A stretch of 64,000 nt of DNA from Channa striata (taxonomy: Eukaryota > Chordata > Actinopteri > Anabantiformes > Channidae). Location: assembly GCA_033026295.1 (NCBI GenBank), contig CM065168.1, forward strand, positions 26,214,306-26,278,305, written 5' to 3'. The notes below the pieces were generated by a model, which saw nothing but the letters and a program-made list of their open reading frames with translations, ran no database searches and had not been told where the DNA came from. The position numbers and the translations under genes are program-made. Of the stretch, positions 49,391-63,168 are shown in pieces. Numbering within the stretch: position 1 is the stretch's first letter; the number at the start of each line of letters is the position of its first letter.

Positions 49391-52300
49391 AGAAAGTAAA
49401 AAAATAGTCAAGTTGTCCTAAAAATCGTTGATCTTGAACTTTTTTTCAACACTTTCTGATCTTTTGTCTGCAGCAAGGTGGATCTCTACAATTCAGTAAA
49501 ATAAATTAAATTTGAAAGTTTGAAAGATTCATTTCCATGGGGTGTAGGATAAGTTAGCAATATTGATGTAGACAACAGTTTTCTTACCTGTCCTGTGTAC
49601 AGTCCCTGATTACCTCACACACATCCCATGAGCATGTATAAAGACAAAGTGGCAAGCTGAGTGTGTACATCCTAACCGGTGATAACAGAGCAGGTTGCAT
49701 TATGAAAATATACAGTAAAAAAGTTGACTAAAGTGATGTCATAAATCAAAAAACAAGTAATAAAAGATTAAGATCTTAAATTTCAAAGTAAACATGTCCA
49801 TTACACAATCTTGATGTCACCCAATAACCCCCTGCAGGTTGTGATCAGTGGTTTTGACTGACGCACTTGAGCGAACCCACATTCGTCACCATGCATCACT
49901 TTGTGAAACAGCCATCTCAACTAAAAGGCTGTAGGGAATATGTGTTAAACTATTAGTTAAAGATCAAGAGACAGAAAAATACTTTTCAGTGAATAATATT
50001 TTGTGCTTCATATTTTTCCACCTTGAGTCCAGATCCTTCAACTTACTTCTCCATTACTGAAAATTTAAAATAATTATTGATAATAATAATTATTATCTGT
50101 TCTCAGTGTTTAGTTTTCCACTTCACACTTGTCTGCATTGCTTGTACGGCTCCATTAAACTGATATTTATCAGAGAAACTTTCCTCCTTCATCTGATGAA
50201 TGTAAAAAACAAAACTCTGTATAAAGAGTTCATCATTATGCACAGCAATGCTCAAACAACTGAGTAAAATAACAATAAGCAAAACACTTTTTTATGTAGT
50301 GGGACTTCAATTTAAATTCACTGACACCTGTAAGGAATAAGCCTGCAGTGTGTGTTGCTGGAAAAAATGGTGTGCGCTGTGTTCAAATGCATTACTTGTT
50401 TAGCTGGTTTACAGAGTGTGGATCCTGCCAGACCATCCAGTCCCAGCAGCTAGCTGGATATATGTTTGGCAAACTAACTTCTATCCTTAGAGCTTGACTG
50501 CACAGGTGTAATTACAAATTGAAAAACAGGTGTATGTTTGTGTGTGCGTGTGTGTATATGTATCTGGTAAAGGAAGTATGATAGTGAGGTGTGTGCATGC
50601 ACACATGCAATCATATACACTTCTGTTTGAGTGCCTCATCTACCTGCCATTGTCTGACATAGGAGACGAGCCCATAGGCATTAGCTCGGCCTGGATACGC
50701 ACTCATTACTGTTTCCTGAAATACATGGGAAAATTATATCAGCCCGCATCAGTGGAGCATGGACGACAAAGGAAGTGATGGTGTCCTTTGTGTAAAAGAC
50801 AGAAGGGGCTGAATTCAAGAGGCCCTTAGCATGAGGGTTGATGACAGGCGTGATACTAGAGTTTTGTGATGTTACACCACAGGGGCCCGTAAAGTGGTCT
50901 GAAAAGAGGGAGTGGAAAGAGGGCAACACACGTGCACAGCAAATTGTAATCGTGGCGACATGTGTGCGCAGCATGCTCTCAAGTCACATACAAATAGGCT
51001 GGTGTCCTGCTGCGAGTGTATGATTGTGAGTCTCTGGGGTTCTGCTTCTCATAAGCGTGTCATCACATAGGTGTGTCTTACTTTGTGTGTGTACGTTGAG
51101 CATGACGGCATGCGTGCATGTTTGGTTGTGCGTACGCTTCGTCTTTGCAGCAGTTGTGACCCCTGCTTCACCATCCTGTGCTCACACCCCACAACCACCA
51201 CCTAAGAGGATTAGCTGCCATGCATACTGGGACCACATCACAGCCAATCATGTATTCATAGGGAATTCAATTTCTGTGACACACCGGGATGATTTGTACT
51301 CTGACACAGGGCTCTATTTCAACCAGCAAATTGTGTTTTAAATTGAAAAAGTAAGCGGAGGACGTTTTTTACAATAGGCCTGAGTAGAGCCATATATAGG
51401 AATGTGAGGTGGGGTGGTTTGGTGGTTCGAAAAAACTGTTAATATGTGAGCATTTCCAGTCAACAGTGGAGCAAAACAGGCTTGTCTTATTTTTACACCC
51501 TTTCCAGTGGTGTGAGGGACATTCATCTGCATATCAATGCTATTGTACAACTCTGCCTTTTAACTATCCCTGTGCAGCTCGTGACAACAGGGAGGTATTT
51601 TTTAAAAGCTCTCTCCTTTCCACTGCATGATACAGATGTTTTCCCAACCCCCCACTATTGTATAGTCTTATGGATTTGAGTCTGGTGTTCACCTCATTTC
51701 AGCAGCATTAGCATCCCATGTCCCATTCTCGTCTGCAAGATAAGAAGGTGTGATGGAAATAACAGAGGCAGCACTGTTGGGACACACATGTTGTGCAGGT
51801 GCCAACGCAGGCTAATTGAAGCCAACTGGCATTTTACACAGCAAGCATCATTTTAATGAGGTTGTTCCCTTCTAAATTCCCCACAGCACTTTGCTCATTT
51901 TCCCTCACCACATTTTCGTTGTTCCCACTGGCGTTGACCTCAATACACAGATGATACTGCTGCGTTTAAGACAGACTTGGCAAATATGCTAAGGTCGCAG
52001 GGTCATGAAAAAGAGGGACATGGTAGGAGTTCAAGCAAGGGTCTGCCTCCTCCTCCTGCAAAGCTGAATCTCGGCCCCAGGTTAAGCTTCTTGTGACAGA
52101 GCATAAAATCAGACAAGGCTGGCAGGAAATGTGGAGATTCCCCCCACAAAGAACAAGAGATAAAGATAGAAACTAAGGAGCCTTGAAGATAATCCTCTCT
52201 CTGGGTGGAAGATTTTGAAAAGGGAAACCTTTTCATCATCCTTCATTTTGCTATTTTATCTTCACTTTCCCCTGCAGCAGGCCTGATGATTTACTTTTTT

Positions 52301-54980
52301 ATTCTGACTCTCTTTGACAGTTAAAATCACACACAGACACACAGTATGAAGTTTTTAAAAATGGCATATCGAAAATTGTGGAAACAGTGGGAACAACACT
52401 ATCAACTAAAACTGTGGATGTTCTGTGGTTTTAGGATGACAGACCATCCACTATCTGAAAGGCAGCAGGTTAGATGCCATTGTAGTGTAACATCACATCT
52501 AAATAAAAAACAAGGCAAGGTCACTGCGTCACTAGAAAGCACTGCATTCAACCAATTTATCCACCCATTAAGCTGTTTGTCTGCAAACCTTGACTCAACA
52601 TCCCTGCTGTCAGCCTCGAGGTACAACTTATTAATTAGAATGGTTATTCGGCCATAAAACAGTCTGCATTCTCCAAGGTGCACCACTTCTCAAATTTGGT
52701 GAGCGTCCACTGCTCAGCTTAATTAATTCGAGACACATTCATGAAGTCCTGGAGCTTTACTAAGACTATAATTTTGCACTGTGTTTACACAAGAGCAGAT
52801 TCCAGTACACACTGTCCACTTTAACCGGAACATCTTCAACCCCTTTTTAAAAATGCAGCGGGCATCGCCCATTCAGGAACTGTGTTACTCAACAATGAGC
52901 CCCAGCCTGGTTCTTTGTAGTTGAAGCAGTGCTAATGAGAATGAGGTCATGGGGATTTTGGCAGCCATCGTGATGGATGTGGGGGGAGAGACACAAGCCA
53001 GAGCCATAACACCCTTTTCTAAAACACACATACTCTCTACATACTGTGTTAAACCAGTAGTCAGCTGCCACTACCGGGCAGCTCGCTGGCAACTGGCAGG
53101 CATGTTGGACACCAGTTCCAGTAAAACAACTTATAAGGTAAAAGAGGAAAGAAAGGAGGAGAAAGTCCACTGTATTTTTTTCCATTTGATAATCAAACAC
53201 ACAAATTGAATATACAAACTGGTGCATAAACGAACAACTCTTACATGCTTGTGTTGTGACTTGAAAGCGCTTTTACTTTGCCATTGTTTTCAGTTGCTTC
53301 TAAATTGCCAATGACTTACTTCCTTTTACTGGTTAAAGAACTGGAGAAGAACAAATGGATTCGGAAATGGCCCGTGAAGCAGACACGTTTTAACAGGGGA
53401 GGAAGTGGGGGAATGGATTTAACAAGGCTGTAACAGTGCAGCAAAGAATGTTCTCTTTCTATGGGTCGCTTGAATGGGACTAACAGGGACAGACACAGTG
53501 ATACGACAACACACACGCACATACCAAAATCAAACGAAGGCTATGTCACACATACAGTTTTCATCAGTTGTGTAAAGAGCTTCCAGTTTCGATGTTACTC
53601 TAACTGAGCAATGGCCTCTGAGTTAGAGAAACAAGGTCTAGAGTCCGAGAATTTGTCCAGATTATGTAATTTAAAAAGCAGCTTTGCAAACTGAGCTCAG
53701 GTAAAGACATGCTGCAAAAATCTATGGGTGTGTTATTTATGGGGTTCTTTGGAGGCACCACGCTCAATATATTGTGTATCAATAATATAGGACATATGTT
53801 AAAGAAACAGGTCTAACCACAGTAAAGACATAAATACATTACAGCATCCCTTGAAATGAAAGACAGGTCTGGAGTGCAAACAAACTAGTTTATTAAATTG
53901 ACTGTTATTATTTGCTGTTGTAATATTGTACCTGCACAATGTGGTGTGACATTGAGTTGTTGAAAAAAAATTTTCTCAGATGGTATTTATTGTTCAGAAT
54001 TAATGGAGCCTTCACAGACCAGTGTGTTACCCATGCTATGCACTCGCTCACATCATCACAGAGACTGGGTTTTGAGACCACAGCATCCATGATTTAAAAA
54101 ATAATTTCATACCATTATTTTTTTTTTTTTATTATTGTTATTATTTTGCGTGGTAGAGCTTTAACTTGCACATGCGGATGTAGGGATGAGCAACATCATT
54201 TTCACTAATAATGTTATTTGGAGTTTATTTGTTTCTTTTTAGAATTTTCCAGCTTTTCCAGTCTTTTAATGCTGCTATGCTTCAAAAATCATGCTTGAAA
54301 GAGAAAATGCAATTAATGCACCTTGAGTTACACTCAAGTTGCAACAAATCTACGGCAAATATGCCATTATTATGCATAAATAGCTTTAGGAGGCATGTCA
54401 GTCATTATCAAAACTCTTTGATACTGTGGTGGGTTTTTGTACTTGTTGTATTTCTAAGCTCATGTCCTTCTGAAGAAATACATTCAGCAAATTCCTGATG
54501 CTGGTTTTTGTTTCAAAGAACATGAGTTTTAAGGGTTAATAAACTCAAAGTTACTATAAAAACTCCCATAATCACTTCATGTCTGGTCGGGGTGACATTT
54601 TTTGAATTAATTACTAAAACCCTTTTTGACCAATTTAATTAGCCATACTGCAGGACTGTCACACTGCAGTATCCAAACATGACCTACAATCATCCCACAA
54701 AACAAAATGGGCTTCACAGCGGAAGCAGCTTTGCAAATCTTTCTCATAGAAAGAACAGAAATGGCACACTCCAGAAAACGCTTGGCACTAAGCTGTTTTT
54801 CAAAGGCAAATAAAAGGAAAAGGATGATGATGAAAAAGAGGATTAACCACTAAAAAAGAGGAACCAGTTGGGCCTGTTTTTGAATAAACACAATCTATTA
54901 AAAAAGGACAAGCAAACTTTGCTCGATTGGCCTCTACTGCCCTACTGGAGTGGTGTTCTCCAGCTCTGAACCTCTATGGA

Positions 54981-54985
<5 letters not shown>
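49391..54985. other. non-coding sequence, no gene recognised
   Basis: Unique DNA. A T-rich run lies near 54118-54132. Open frames at 50530-51679 and 52346-53227 overlap in both strands and show no domain or conserved motif. Confidence 0.6.

Positions 54986-55027
<42 letters not shown>
54986..55027. repeat. (GT)21 microsatellite
   Basis: Uninterrupted GT run of 42 bp. Reverse frames across it read as His-Thr repeats and are not genes. Confidence 0.95.
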
Positions 55028-55028
<1 letters not shown>

Positions 55029-55512
55029 ATGAGTAATTGGCAGAGGGGTTCTTCCAAATGATATATTTACATACAAACAGCCTGTCCAAATTCACTGAGG
55101 GGAAAAGGAGAGGACAAGGTAGGAAAAAGGTGGGGAAAAGAAAAAGAGGCAAATATGGTGAGTGTGTGAAAAAGGGGGTTGTTTGATGTTCTCAGGTGCT
55201 GAGGGAGGTTTCGATTCTAGCAGCGTGGAGAATCTCATTACCTGAGTGATACGCTGCCTGTGTTCACACGCATTATTCCAAAGAGACTTTGACGCTCCAC
55301 CTTTCCTAAAAGAAAAAAGTTTCAATTGCAATAACAAACAGGACAACTCAGCCACAGAGGAAGCTTGGGGATCAAATGATTCTTTTTTCCCACAGCAAGA
55401 CTGTCACAGGCTGGATGGTCTGGCAGAATTATTTTGCTGAAGTTGCCCCTGAATAACAGCACTTGAGAAGAAGCACTGGCGTGAACAATAAGTTGGGACT
55501 GGGGAAAGATGA

Positions 55513-55514
<2 letters not shown>
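55028..55514. other. unique spacer between two GT arrays
   Basis: No gene or repeat recognised. The frame at 55092-55355 on the reverse strand has no motif. Confidence 0.6.
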
Positions 55515-55577
<63 letters not shown>

Positions 55578-55606
55578 TGTGTGTGTGTGTGTGTGTGTGC
55601 GTGTGT
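55515..55606. repeat. long (GT)n microsatellite, one CT interruption and one GC
   Basis: About 92 bp of nearly pure GT, the longest simple repeat in the window. It is interrupted by 'tgtctgtg' near 55576. Confidence 0.95.
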
Positions 55607-55889
55607 TTAGGAGTTTGCTATATATTAAAACAGTGCCAGGGACTGCAGTGGTGGCAGTGTTTTGCTTGATGTAACAATGAGACAGTCCAGGACATCTAGT
55701 TGGAGGAATGGAAAGCATATTACTGTAGATGCCAAAACACAGCCCAGTGGTTTGTGATACTTACATACAAGATTGTAAAACTCTAGAAAGTTATACTTGG
55801 AGCATACTTTTTTGGCCACAACCATTTTGACATAAGCAGCAGAAATTCGCACTACAAAATAATTTAGTAATTCATGCTTGCACTTATGT

Positions 55890-56105
55890 GGTTTGCAAAG
55901 TTTGGCATTAGTTAATATAACAGATCAGGAAATGTGAAGCTATCTACATTGTATATCTAGCTATTTACATTGGAAATCTAAATGTCCTTTCTGTTAATCT
56001 ATAATGCACATTGTTCTGTGCAGATTCTGTGTTCCTTGTCTATGGCTGCTAAAAACACAAGAATTTCCCCACTGTGGGATTAATAAAGTTCTATCTTATC
56101 TTATC
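55890..56105 (+). mobile_element. fossil LINE 3' end with TCTTA tail
   Basis: The end 'aagaatttccccactgtggg' followed by 'attaataaagttctatctta' and a short (TCTTA)n tail matches the 3' terminus shared by several fish LINEs. Only the terminal untranslated part is recognisable. The left limit is approximate and the clade is not assigned. Confidence 0.55.
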
Positions 56106-56292
56106 TCTATAGCTTGACTATAACTAAGATATTGCATCCATATCTGCATCTAGCTGTCTCCTACAAATGAACTTCCTACACATCTACAACTACAACTGAA
56201 AATGTGTTTTATATATAACAGTTACATATAACAGTTGCCAGCAGTTGTAATCCCTTACCCACGACACCATTTTTGTTTTTAAAGAATTGCAT

Positions 56293-56339
56293 CGTGGCAG
56301 CACAGTGGTTGAGTGGTTAGTACTGCTGCCTCACAACTA
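56293..56339 (+). mobile_element. tRNA-like head fragment of a fish dispersed repeat
   Basis: The 47-bp fragment 'gtggcagcacagtggttgag' with 'tggttagtactgctgcctca' matches the head of a very common fish repeat. It contains an A-box-like 'tggttagtactg'. It stops before the B box. The head of the minus-strand copy at 29801-30003 is the same sequence family. Confidence 0.6.
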
Positions 56340-56794
56340 GACAAATCCTTTGCATCATTTTTTATTGCATCTTGTTTTTTCCAGTCATTTGATTTGTTAC
56401 GTTAGTTACTTATATGAATTTACAGTAACCTACAATAACCGAACCTAAGTTTTTTTCAAAAGAGGACATTTTTAAATTTAATCTAATTTTCTCCTCCTGA
56501 CCATTGGAAGCCTTAAGCCTTTTTCTATCTTTAGAGGGTGTTGAAGAAAATGATGGTGCATGAATTCATACCTGAGCAACAGTCAGATGACTAACCTGCA
56601 TATTAAAAGCCACATAACTACCCCTTTAGTTTGCGCATTAGTGTATTTTTAGGATCCCGGTGGCTGCATGCCGCTCCATCTCTCCCTTTCATGCTGCAGA
56701 AGACTGAAATCACCTGATGCTACTGTTGTGACAAGCAGCACTCCAAACAGTAATTCAATTTGTCACTGCTTTGCATCTTTATTCTTGCTCACAG

Positions 56795-56896
56795 ACACAT
56801 GTCTTCTTTCAATCAAGCAAATCTAAAGGAGATAGAGACAACAAAAACACAGGAAGAGAGAGACGGAGGTACCACAGAGTCCGAAAATCCAACAGA
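56795..56896 (+). other. possible 102-nt exon with strong splice sites
   Basis: The segment follows 'tttattcttgctcacag' and ends at ACAGA/GTAAGT, both strong. It is exactly 34 codons long. Two frames are open: a basic one beginning 'THVFFQSSKSKGDRDNK' (phase 0 at both ends) and one containing an ATG that begins 'MSSFNQANLKEIETTKTQEE'. The first can follow the 47713-47756 segment without a phase change. Neither peptide is recognised. Confidence 0.2.
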
Positions 56897-57324
56897 GTAA
56901 GTTACATTGTTGCCAGCTATCAGATCACAGCGCACGGCCTTGTCTTTTTCATGTAAAACAACCGCTGTTTTTGACAACACATTTGTGATAAACCACCCAA
57001 GGTACACGCAGAATTTAGATGAAAGAGGCTGTACTGAAGAGTGAGCGCTTTATTCTTTTTCCCTTCTTCCCTTTTTTTCCTCCCACACACTCACCACCAC
57101 CACCCTTCCCCTGGTACGTCGGTGCTCTAATTGCTATCAACATGACTCACAAACATTCAGTCCATTTTTTTTCTTTCAAGGAAAAGAATTGTTACTGGCA
57201 AGCTTCACATCCATCAACACATGCTAATTTCCATTTAACTGCTTCAAGTCACCTTATGAAGATGTAGGTGTGAGTGAGGTTGGCGCACTGAAAAAATTAA
57301 ACAAAATAACTTAATTGCTGATTA

Positions 57325-57425
57325 ATTGTTACCATCACACAAATTACTGCCTAAAATGTTTTTCTAATTTTCTGGTGATGTAAATAATTTTCTAGTGATA
57401 GTAACATTTTTATTGTTACCATCAC
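57325..57425. repeat. small direct and inverted repeat cluster
   Basis: 'attgttaccatcac' occurs at 57325-57338 and again at 57412-57425. 'gtgatagtaac' at 57395-57405 pairs with 'gttaccatcac' at 57415-57425 at 10 of 11 positions around a 9-base loop. Confidence 0.75.
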
Positions 57426-60400
57426 TAAGACAGAATTAAAATTCTTTCATATTTATGGGAACAATGAAAATGTAATAGAACCAAATATATGTGCACAATG
57501 CAAAATAATCTCAACTAGTCCCAGCCACAGAAATCTTTTTATATGTGCCTCAGCCAATCTTAGCCACAGACTCCCACTATTAGTGGATCTATAACTGGCT
57601 CATGTGGAAGGCTTCATGCTGTTGTTGTGCCATTGACTTAAGATGGAAACCAAAAATACCCAGGTTCCTGGGGAGAACAGTCGTCCACATAGGGAGGGTT
57701 TGATAGAAAGTGGGGATGGCTTTGCTCCAAAGGAAGAAGATCCCATCTCTAAATGTGTTGCTGTGAAGGTAAAATACTGGTGAAACCCTGCTGAGCTGCA
57801 TTTCACAACAACTCTGAGGGACTCTATAGGGAGAGCTTTCCCACTGCTCCTATGGTAGCTGCAGGCAGACAGTGCCCACATTTCACTTCACCCCCTCACA
57901 AACACACATTAAAGACAAAAGCTTTTTCCAGAGCCAAACCCTCCAGGATCTGTGGACTGTATAGCTGCATATTGTTAATTTCAGCTCATTTTATGTTTTT
58001 ATCTTCAGTAAAACTTTTGAATGCCTTGAAGTCAACTTTGCTAATTTTAGACACAAATTAATGTAGTGTAATTCAAAATGTAAAGTGTGGATGTAGAAAA
58101 TGTCATGTCGTCATTAATATTATAGATTATTCTTCCTGTGAGCATGAAAATACTGAACGAATTTCGTGGCTTATTAGATTATGGGGTGAGTTCCCATTTA
58201 CCTCTAAGGGCTAAAATAGAGAAAAAGAGGATTTAAGAGGATCATCTTTTGGGGTGCACAAATGAACTCTTCTAAATTTGTGGCTAACTTGCCCCAGGAT
58301 CTTGGCTGGTTTGTCAATTTTTTTTGAACTGCCGGTGATGGCAGAGGAAAAGTCAAAATATTACCAAAAGTCCCCATCTTCTTGGGACAATGAACATACT
58401 TTAAAATTGAAATCTATTAAAGTCTTTCAGTTCTTGAACTTCCTTGAGCTTCTCACCTTATGTGCAATTTATCTTGCTCTTGGTCAGAGAAATGAGTGTA
58501 AGAGGGGACGAATAACTGTGCAAAAAAAAGCAATAAATACGTAAATGATGAAAAGTCAGGGTTAATTCTGATTGTTCCCAAATAGTTGGCTTTTGGGGGT
58601 ATTTGGGGTAGGAATTTCACCTGACAATCTCCAAAGAAAGCATATATTTATGCTGGAGCTATATATGAAATATGCAAAACCAGGGAGAATTGCAAGGCGA
58701 GGGGCCACTCTGAATTCAGATCAGGAAGCAAACCACTGGAAGACCCCAACAGGATTCCAGTGTGGGTTGCCAGGGCAACATGAGCAGGAACTCTCAACCA
58801 TGACAGCCAAACTGCAGAGGACGATGAGGCGAGCACAAAACAACAGAGAACATGGAAGAAAAAGGAAAGCTGTGTGTTTACAGGGACAAAACTGCTAAAA
58901 CAATGAACGCATGCTGGGTATGTTTTAGCGCTGCGACAAAGGAATTAAAGTTCAGAGAATGTCTTGGATGTTGAAGTCGAGGGGCTTTCTTGCGAGCCAC
59001 AGCTTGTCAAGTAGTTCGTTTCACTTTCACTGGCTACCCCACTGCTTCATCACACACACACACACAAACGAAAAAATTTTGACGTGCTTGTTGTGGAGTA
59101 GAGACGAACGAACAGCTCCAAATACACACACACACTTTCCTCATACAGCGGGGCAGGATCAAACCAACAAGAATCTCTAAGCCCTGCAGCCTCGGAAGAA
59201 GATGTGAGGCAAACACCAGCATCCGCCTGGAACCACTAAACAGTTAATTGGAAAGCAACACTACAGTAGCATGCTGCTCTCTCGTTAGCAAGGCAACCAT
59301 GCCGTCGAACCGACAAACTTTACCTTCCTCCAAGTTGCAGAGCGCTGCTGTGCTAGTGTTGAGGCCATAATAAGTGAAAGGCTTAGGAGGAAGATCTTAT
59401 TGATGGATCAGCTTGATCATCCATAGTTTGTGCCAACTCAGCCAACAGGTCGGACACTGACACAATATGCTGATATATAGTATATTATTTGATTTGTCTA
59501 GCTCAGGGGCACTTTGATGTGGCTGGGGTGAGCAGACCCCATGGTCAATGGGCAGCAAATCTACCAACTGAGAAGATGCCAAATATTTCAGTCTTACTTG
59601 AGGTACATTTTGTTACTTTCCCGCTTAGCATTGTAGCCGTACTCTGAAACTGGGCTCCTTACTCCAGTACAGGATCTGATTCCTATCCCTATTTCAAACA
59701 TACAGAATTTCTAGATAGATTGTGCCGCAGTGGCTTGGTTTAGAGACATGTTAATGCTTTTTCACTACCCCCTGTAGCTGTTGTGAATACTTCCTATGTG
59801 GCCTCTGGTGACAATGCTTGTTTTAAACATTCAAAGTGACATAATGGATGGCAGCCATCAATCATCCATAAAAAGAAAGCCAGGAGCCATCTGACAGTGC
59901 AGAATAATGTTGCTGTGCTTAGATGTGGACTGACAGCCATGGTGGTTGGAAAGCCTGCTGCAGTGGTACTGTGCTTTGTAATTTGGAGACGGTGAATGAT
60001 TCATAATTTGAAAAGAGACAAGAGGGAAACCGAGCAAAGTCTGATGATTAACAAGCTGAGTTCTGGAGCATCTCTTTAAGCAGGATGTACAAGGACAGAC
60101 GAGATAATTGACAATAAAGACTCAAATGGGCAAACAATTTTCAAATGCAAAACAACCAGGGGCCAAATGAACTGTCTGTTTAGTATGTAAAGTGTGAACA
60201 AATGCCATTCGCATTAAGTCAGGACCCTGAAAACATAGACAGTGTGTGTGGAGATAGATAGAGAGGGTGAGAGAGCATGGCTGGGTGTGTTATAGCTTGT
60301 ATGTGTGTGCACGAGCACCTGCATGAGTCATGATGTGCTATGCAAATAAAGGCAAGTACCTTATTATGAAACATTATGGGTCCCTCTAAAATACCCAATT

Positions 60401-60728
60401 TAAATTCAACCAATGCAATGTTTAGATTAGATTTATACTGCAGGCAGATAATCCGTTGACCTGCTTGGCTAAAATAATGCTTTCAATCGGATGTTCGTTG
60501 TTGGGAAGGTAACCAAAGGGATGATGGGAAGCAGAGGGAAGGTGAAGGTAAGGTCTCATATTTGTTCTATATACAAAAACAAAATAAACAAAAAAAAACA
60601 TTTTATCAACTAATATTGATATCAGATCATTGTTATATAGTTTCAGGTGCTGTTTTTATTCTGTAAATCCTTGAGGATTTATGAGTCAAATTCTGTTTTC
60701 TCCTTTACTTTCACTCATTTCCACCCAG

Positions 60729-60782
60729 GAGAGCTTTTAAACCAGGAAGTGGCAGAAATTATCCACAGCTCCCATATGGAGG
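60729..60782 (+). other. possible 54-nt exon with strong splice sites
   Basis: The acceptor 'ctttcactcatttccacccag' type tract is strong and the donor GGAGG/GTAAAG is good. The length is exactly 18 codons. Two frames are open: 'ELLNQEVAEIIHSSHMEG' and 'RAFKPGSGRNYPQLPYGG'. In the third frame a TAA follows three codons (60738-60740). That third frame is the one that continues from 56795-56896 in phase 0, and it would end the chain. The peptides are not recognised. Confidence 0.2.
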
Positions 60783-61152
60783 GTAAAGGTTGGGATGGAA
60801 GTTTGGACTGTCAGCACCTCTATTGCCGCTCATTAATCACTTAGGCTACTGTGGGACAGGCCACCAGGGATCAGCAACCCACACAGGCAGGCACACTCCC
60901 ACAAATTTAAAAACAAGGTGCAAGTGGTTTGCCAGTGCCTAATCTGTCTCTCTGCAAAACAATCGATACACACAAAATAGAGAAACACTATTAAATCTTG
61001 AGCTGTTTCCTCAGTGATACAGATGCACACATTGGACACACACACACAGACACGGTGATACTGTTCATCATCATAGAGAGGAGATAGAAATACAGGAAAG
61101 ACAAACACAGCTCAGAGTTCCCCGGGGCTAGTCAGCAAGTCAGAGAGAGGAG

Positions 61153-61177
61153 ACACACACACACACACACACACACA
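61153..61177. repeat. (CA)n microsatellite
   Basis: Uninterrupted CA run of about 25 bp. Confidence 0.9.
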
Positions 61178-63141
61178 AAGACAGTCCTTTTAATAGTGGA
61201 GGCTCTCTTCATACAGAAGGCTCATACCTCATGTTCCTTCCCAGGATGTCTATGGGGACTCCCACAAACACTACCCATGTTTACATTTTAGTCAGTGAAT
61301 ACGTCAGGTTTTGTGTTGTGTTCTCTTCTAAATAATGTCCTCACCTGCTAGCATAATAACTGATCAAGAAATGACTGCACACAGAAACTCACAACATAAC
61401 ATTATTTAAAAAAAGAAGGGGGAATTGACAGTGTTCAGGTGGTGGAGGAGCAAAAGCAATTTAGCATTTTTTTCCCTCAATATATGTGGAAATGAATGTG
61501 TTTCTCATTAGTAATAACAGCTGGCAGTTGACCTGTGTGAAAACCATTTTTAATACATTTATAATAACCATAATAGCACCAGAGGTAGGTTTAAATCTCA
61601 CACTGCATGGAGAAATGATACAAGCGAATAAGGGAATTTCTCGCAGCCTGAAACTGAGTGATAAAACAAGCTTGCTGCTTTCACGAACTTTGATATTTAC
61701 TTAATGAGAGATGTGGCATACGTGCAGATTTACTATGTACAATTACATGCTGGATAATGAGCTGAGTATTTCTCTTCTGGTTTTTGTTCTTTAGAAATAT
61801 TCTCTTGGTTGTTTGTTTTAGGGTTCATGAATATTGTGACCTTTGACCTCTTCAATATTTCATTTTTAAATGCTGATTATGTCCATTCTGAAAGAAAAAC
61901 AGGTGTTTTAATGTCAAACTTACTATATTTTAATTTACGTACACTTCTTTTTAAATTGTCTTTACACACATACACACACATTTTACCATATATAACGGCA
62001 CTACAAGGACATTTACTACAGGATGCCCGGGGTAAAGCGTTTTTTAATTGGCCAATCAAGACTTTTCAAAGTTAACCATCAGAGCTGCAGGGACAGAGGA
62101 CGTATACGAGCTAGGTGTAAAATTATTGCTGTTGTATTCCTGTAAAAAACAGGACTCAAACCAGGACCCAAACTCACACTGTACAGATAACACGCAGAGC
62201 TGTGGTGATTAGCTGGACATGAAACACAAAAACAGCCAATAAATGCACTCAAATGTATATTCTCCTGAAAAGCATTAAAAGGGCAACATTTCATTTGTGT
62301 TTTATTGTACCCTGAAAGCATACAAATCTTTTGTAGAGGAATGTCTTGAAAAAAATGTGCAATATTCAGGTGCTGTCTACTACACCACTGACAATTCATC
62401 AAGACTTATGTGACTCTCCATTGCTGACCCCTTCATCATTTAGACTTCCATCTGAATCCTCAAACACTCAAAAACCAAATGATGGAATAAGAGAGGAGGC
62501 AGAAACTCATTTTTCCCACCCATCAATCCGTGTGCTGCTCATAAATGTCAGCCACAGAGAAATTGAATGTCACCATTTGTCTATGTATATTAGTCTGAGA
62601 TGAACTCAGTCTCGTGGTACCACACCAAGTTAATTGAGGATAAGTCAAACTAGAAGTTCCTATAGCTGGCAGAGCCTACGCACTAGGATCCCTGCAGACT
62701 TATCACCTCGATTAAGAAAAAAAGAGTTGGTGGAGATGTTGAAGTTTATCATTAGAAAGCCCGGTGTCCAGTGGGAAAATGTCATTTTTTTATTACTTAA
62801 ATGCCCAGTCTTAAATGCCAGAGTGCTAGAATCCCACAAATCATTACTGAGTTATGTTGCCTCATCATTGGAAATGAAATAAAATTTAATTTAATTTCAG
62901 CTACAAGAACACAGGAATCTGTGGTGTTTGTCTTGACTTGTGTACTTATTCAATCCTGTTGGCAGGGATTTTAGCAGGGTGCTTGTGTTGTAGCGCACTA
63001 AAAATAGCTAGTAGTATCACTTTATATATTTTTATATTCTTTTTATATATTTATAATCTCCTAGTAAAAGATAATCCCCACGCAGCACTAGAATTCCAAC
63101 ACATTAAATGACGTGAAATCAAACATCAGTTTTGTTAAATG

Positions 63142-63168
63142 TTTTTTTTTTTTTTTTTTTTTTTTTTT
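63142..63168. repeat. poly(T) run of 27
   Basis: Uninterrupted T tract. It could be the complement of a poly(A) tail of a minus-strand retrocopy, but the sequence to its left shows no recognisable element, so it is annotated as simple repeat only. Confidence 0.95.

Larger units (their letters stand above)
56340..60646. other. non-coding sequence, one exon candidate
   Basis: Unique DNA with a cluster of small direct and inverted repeats at 57325-57425. A possible RFX-type X-box word 'gttagcaaggcaac' lies near 59285. The frames at 58278-58898 contain no recognised domain. Confidence 0.55.
60647..63141. other. non-coding sequence, one exon candidate
   Basis: Unique DNA with a CA microsatellite at 61153-61177. 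The candidate exon at 60729-60782 is listed separately. No other recognisable feature was seen. Confidence 0.55.

Noticed and set aside
55463..55718. Cys-Val and His-Thr repeat proteins on both strands
   Set aside because: Translations of a GT microsatellite.
59280..59300. RFX X-box as a regulatory feature
   Set aside because: A single degenerate match in 64 kb is expected by chance and no promoter context is visible.
63142..63168. Poly(A) tail of a minus-strand processed pseudogene
   Set aside because: No coding similarity or target duplication is visible beside the T tract.
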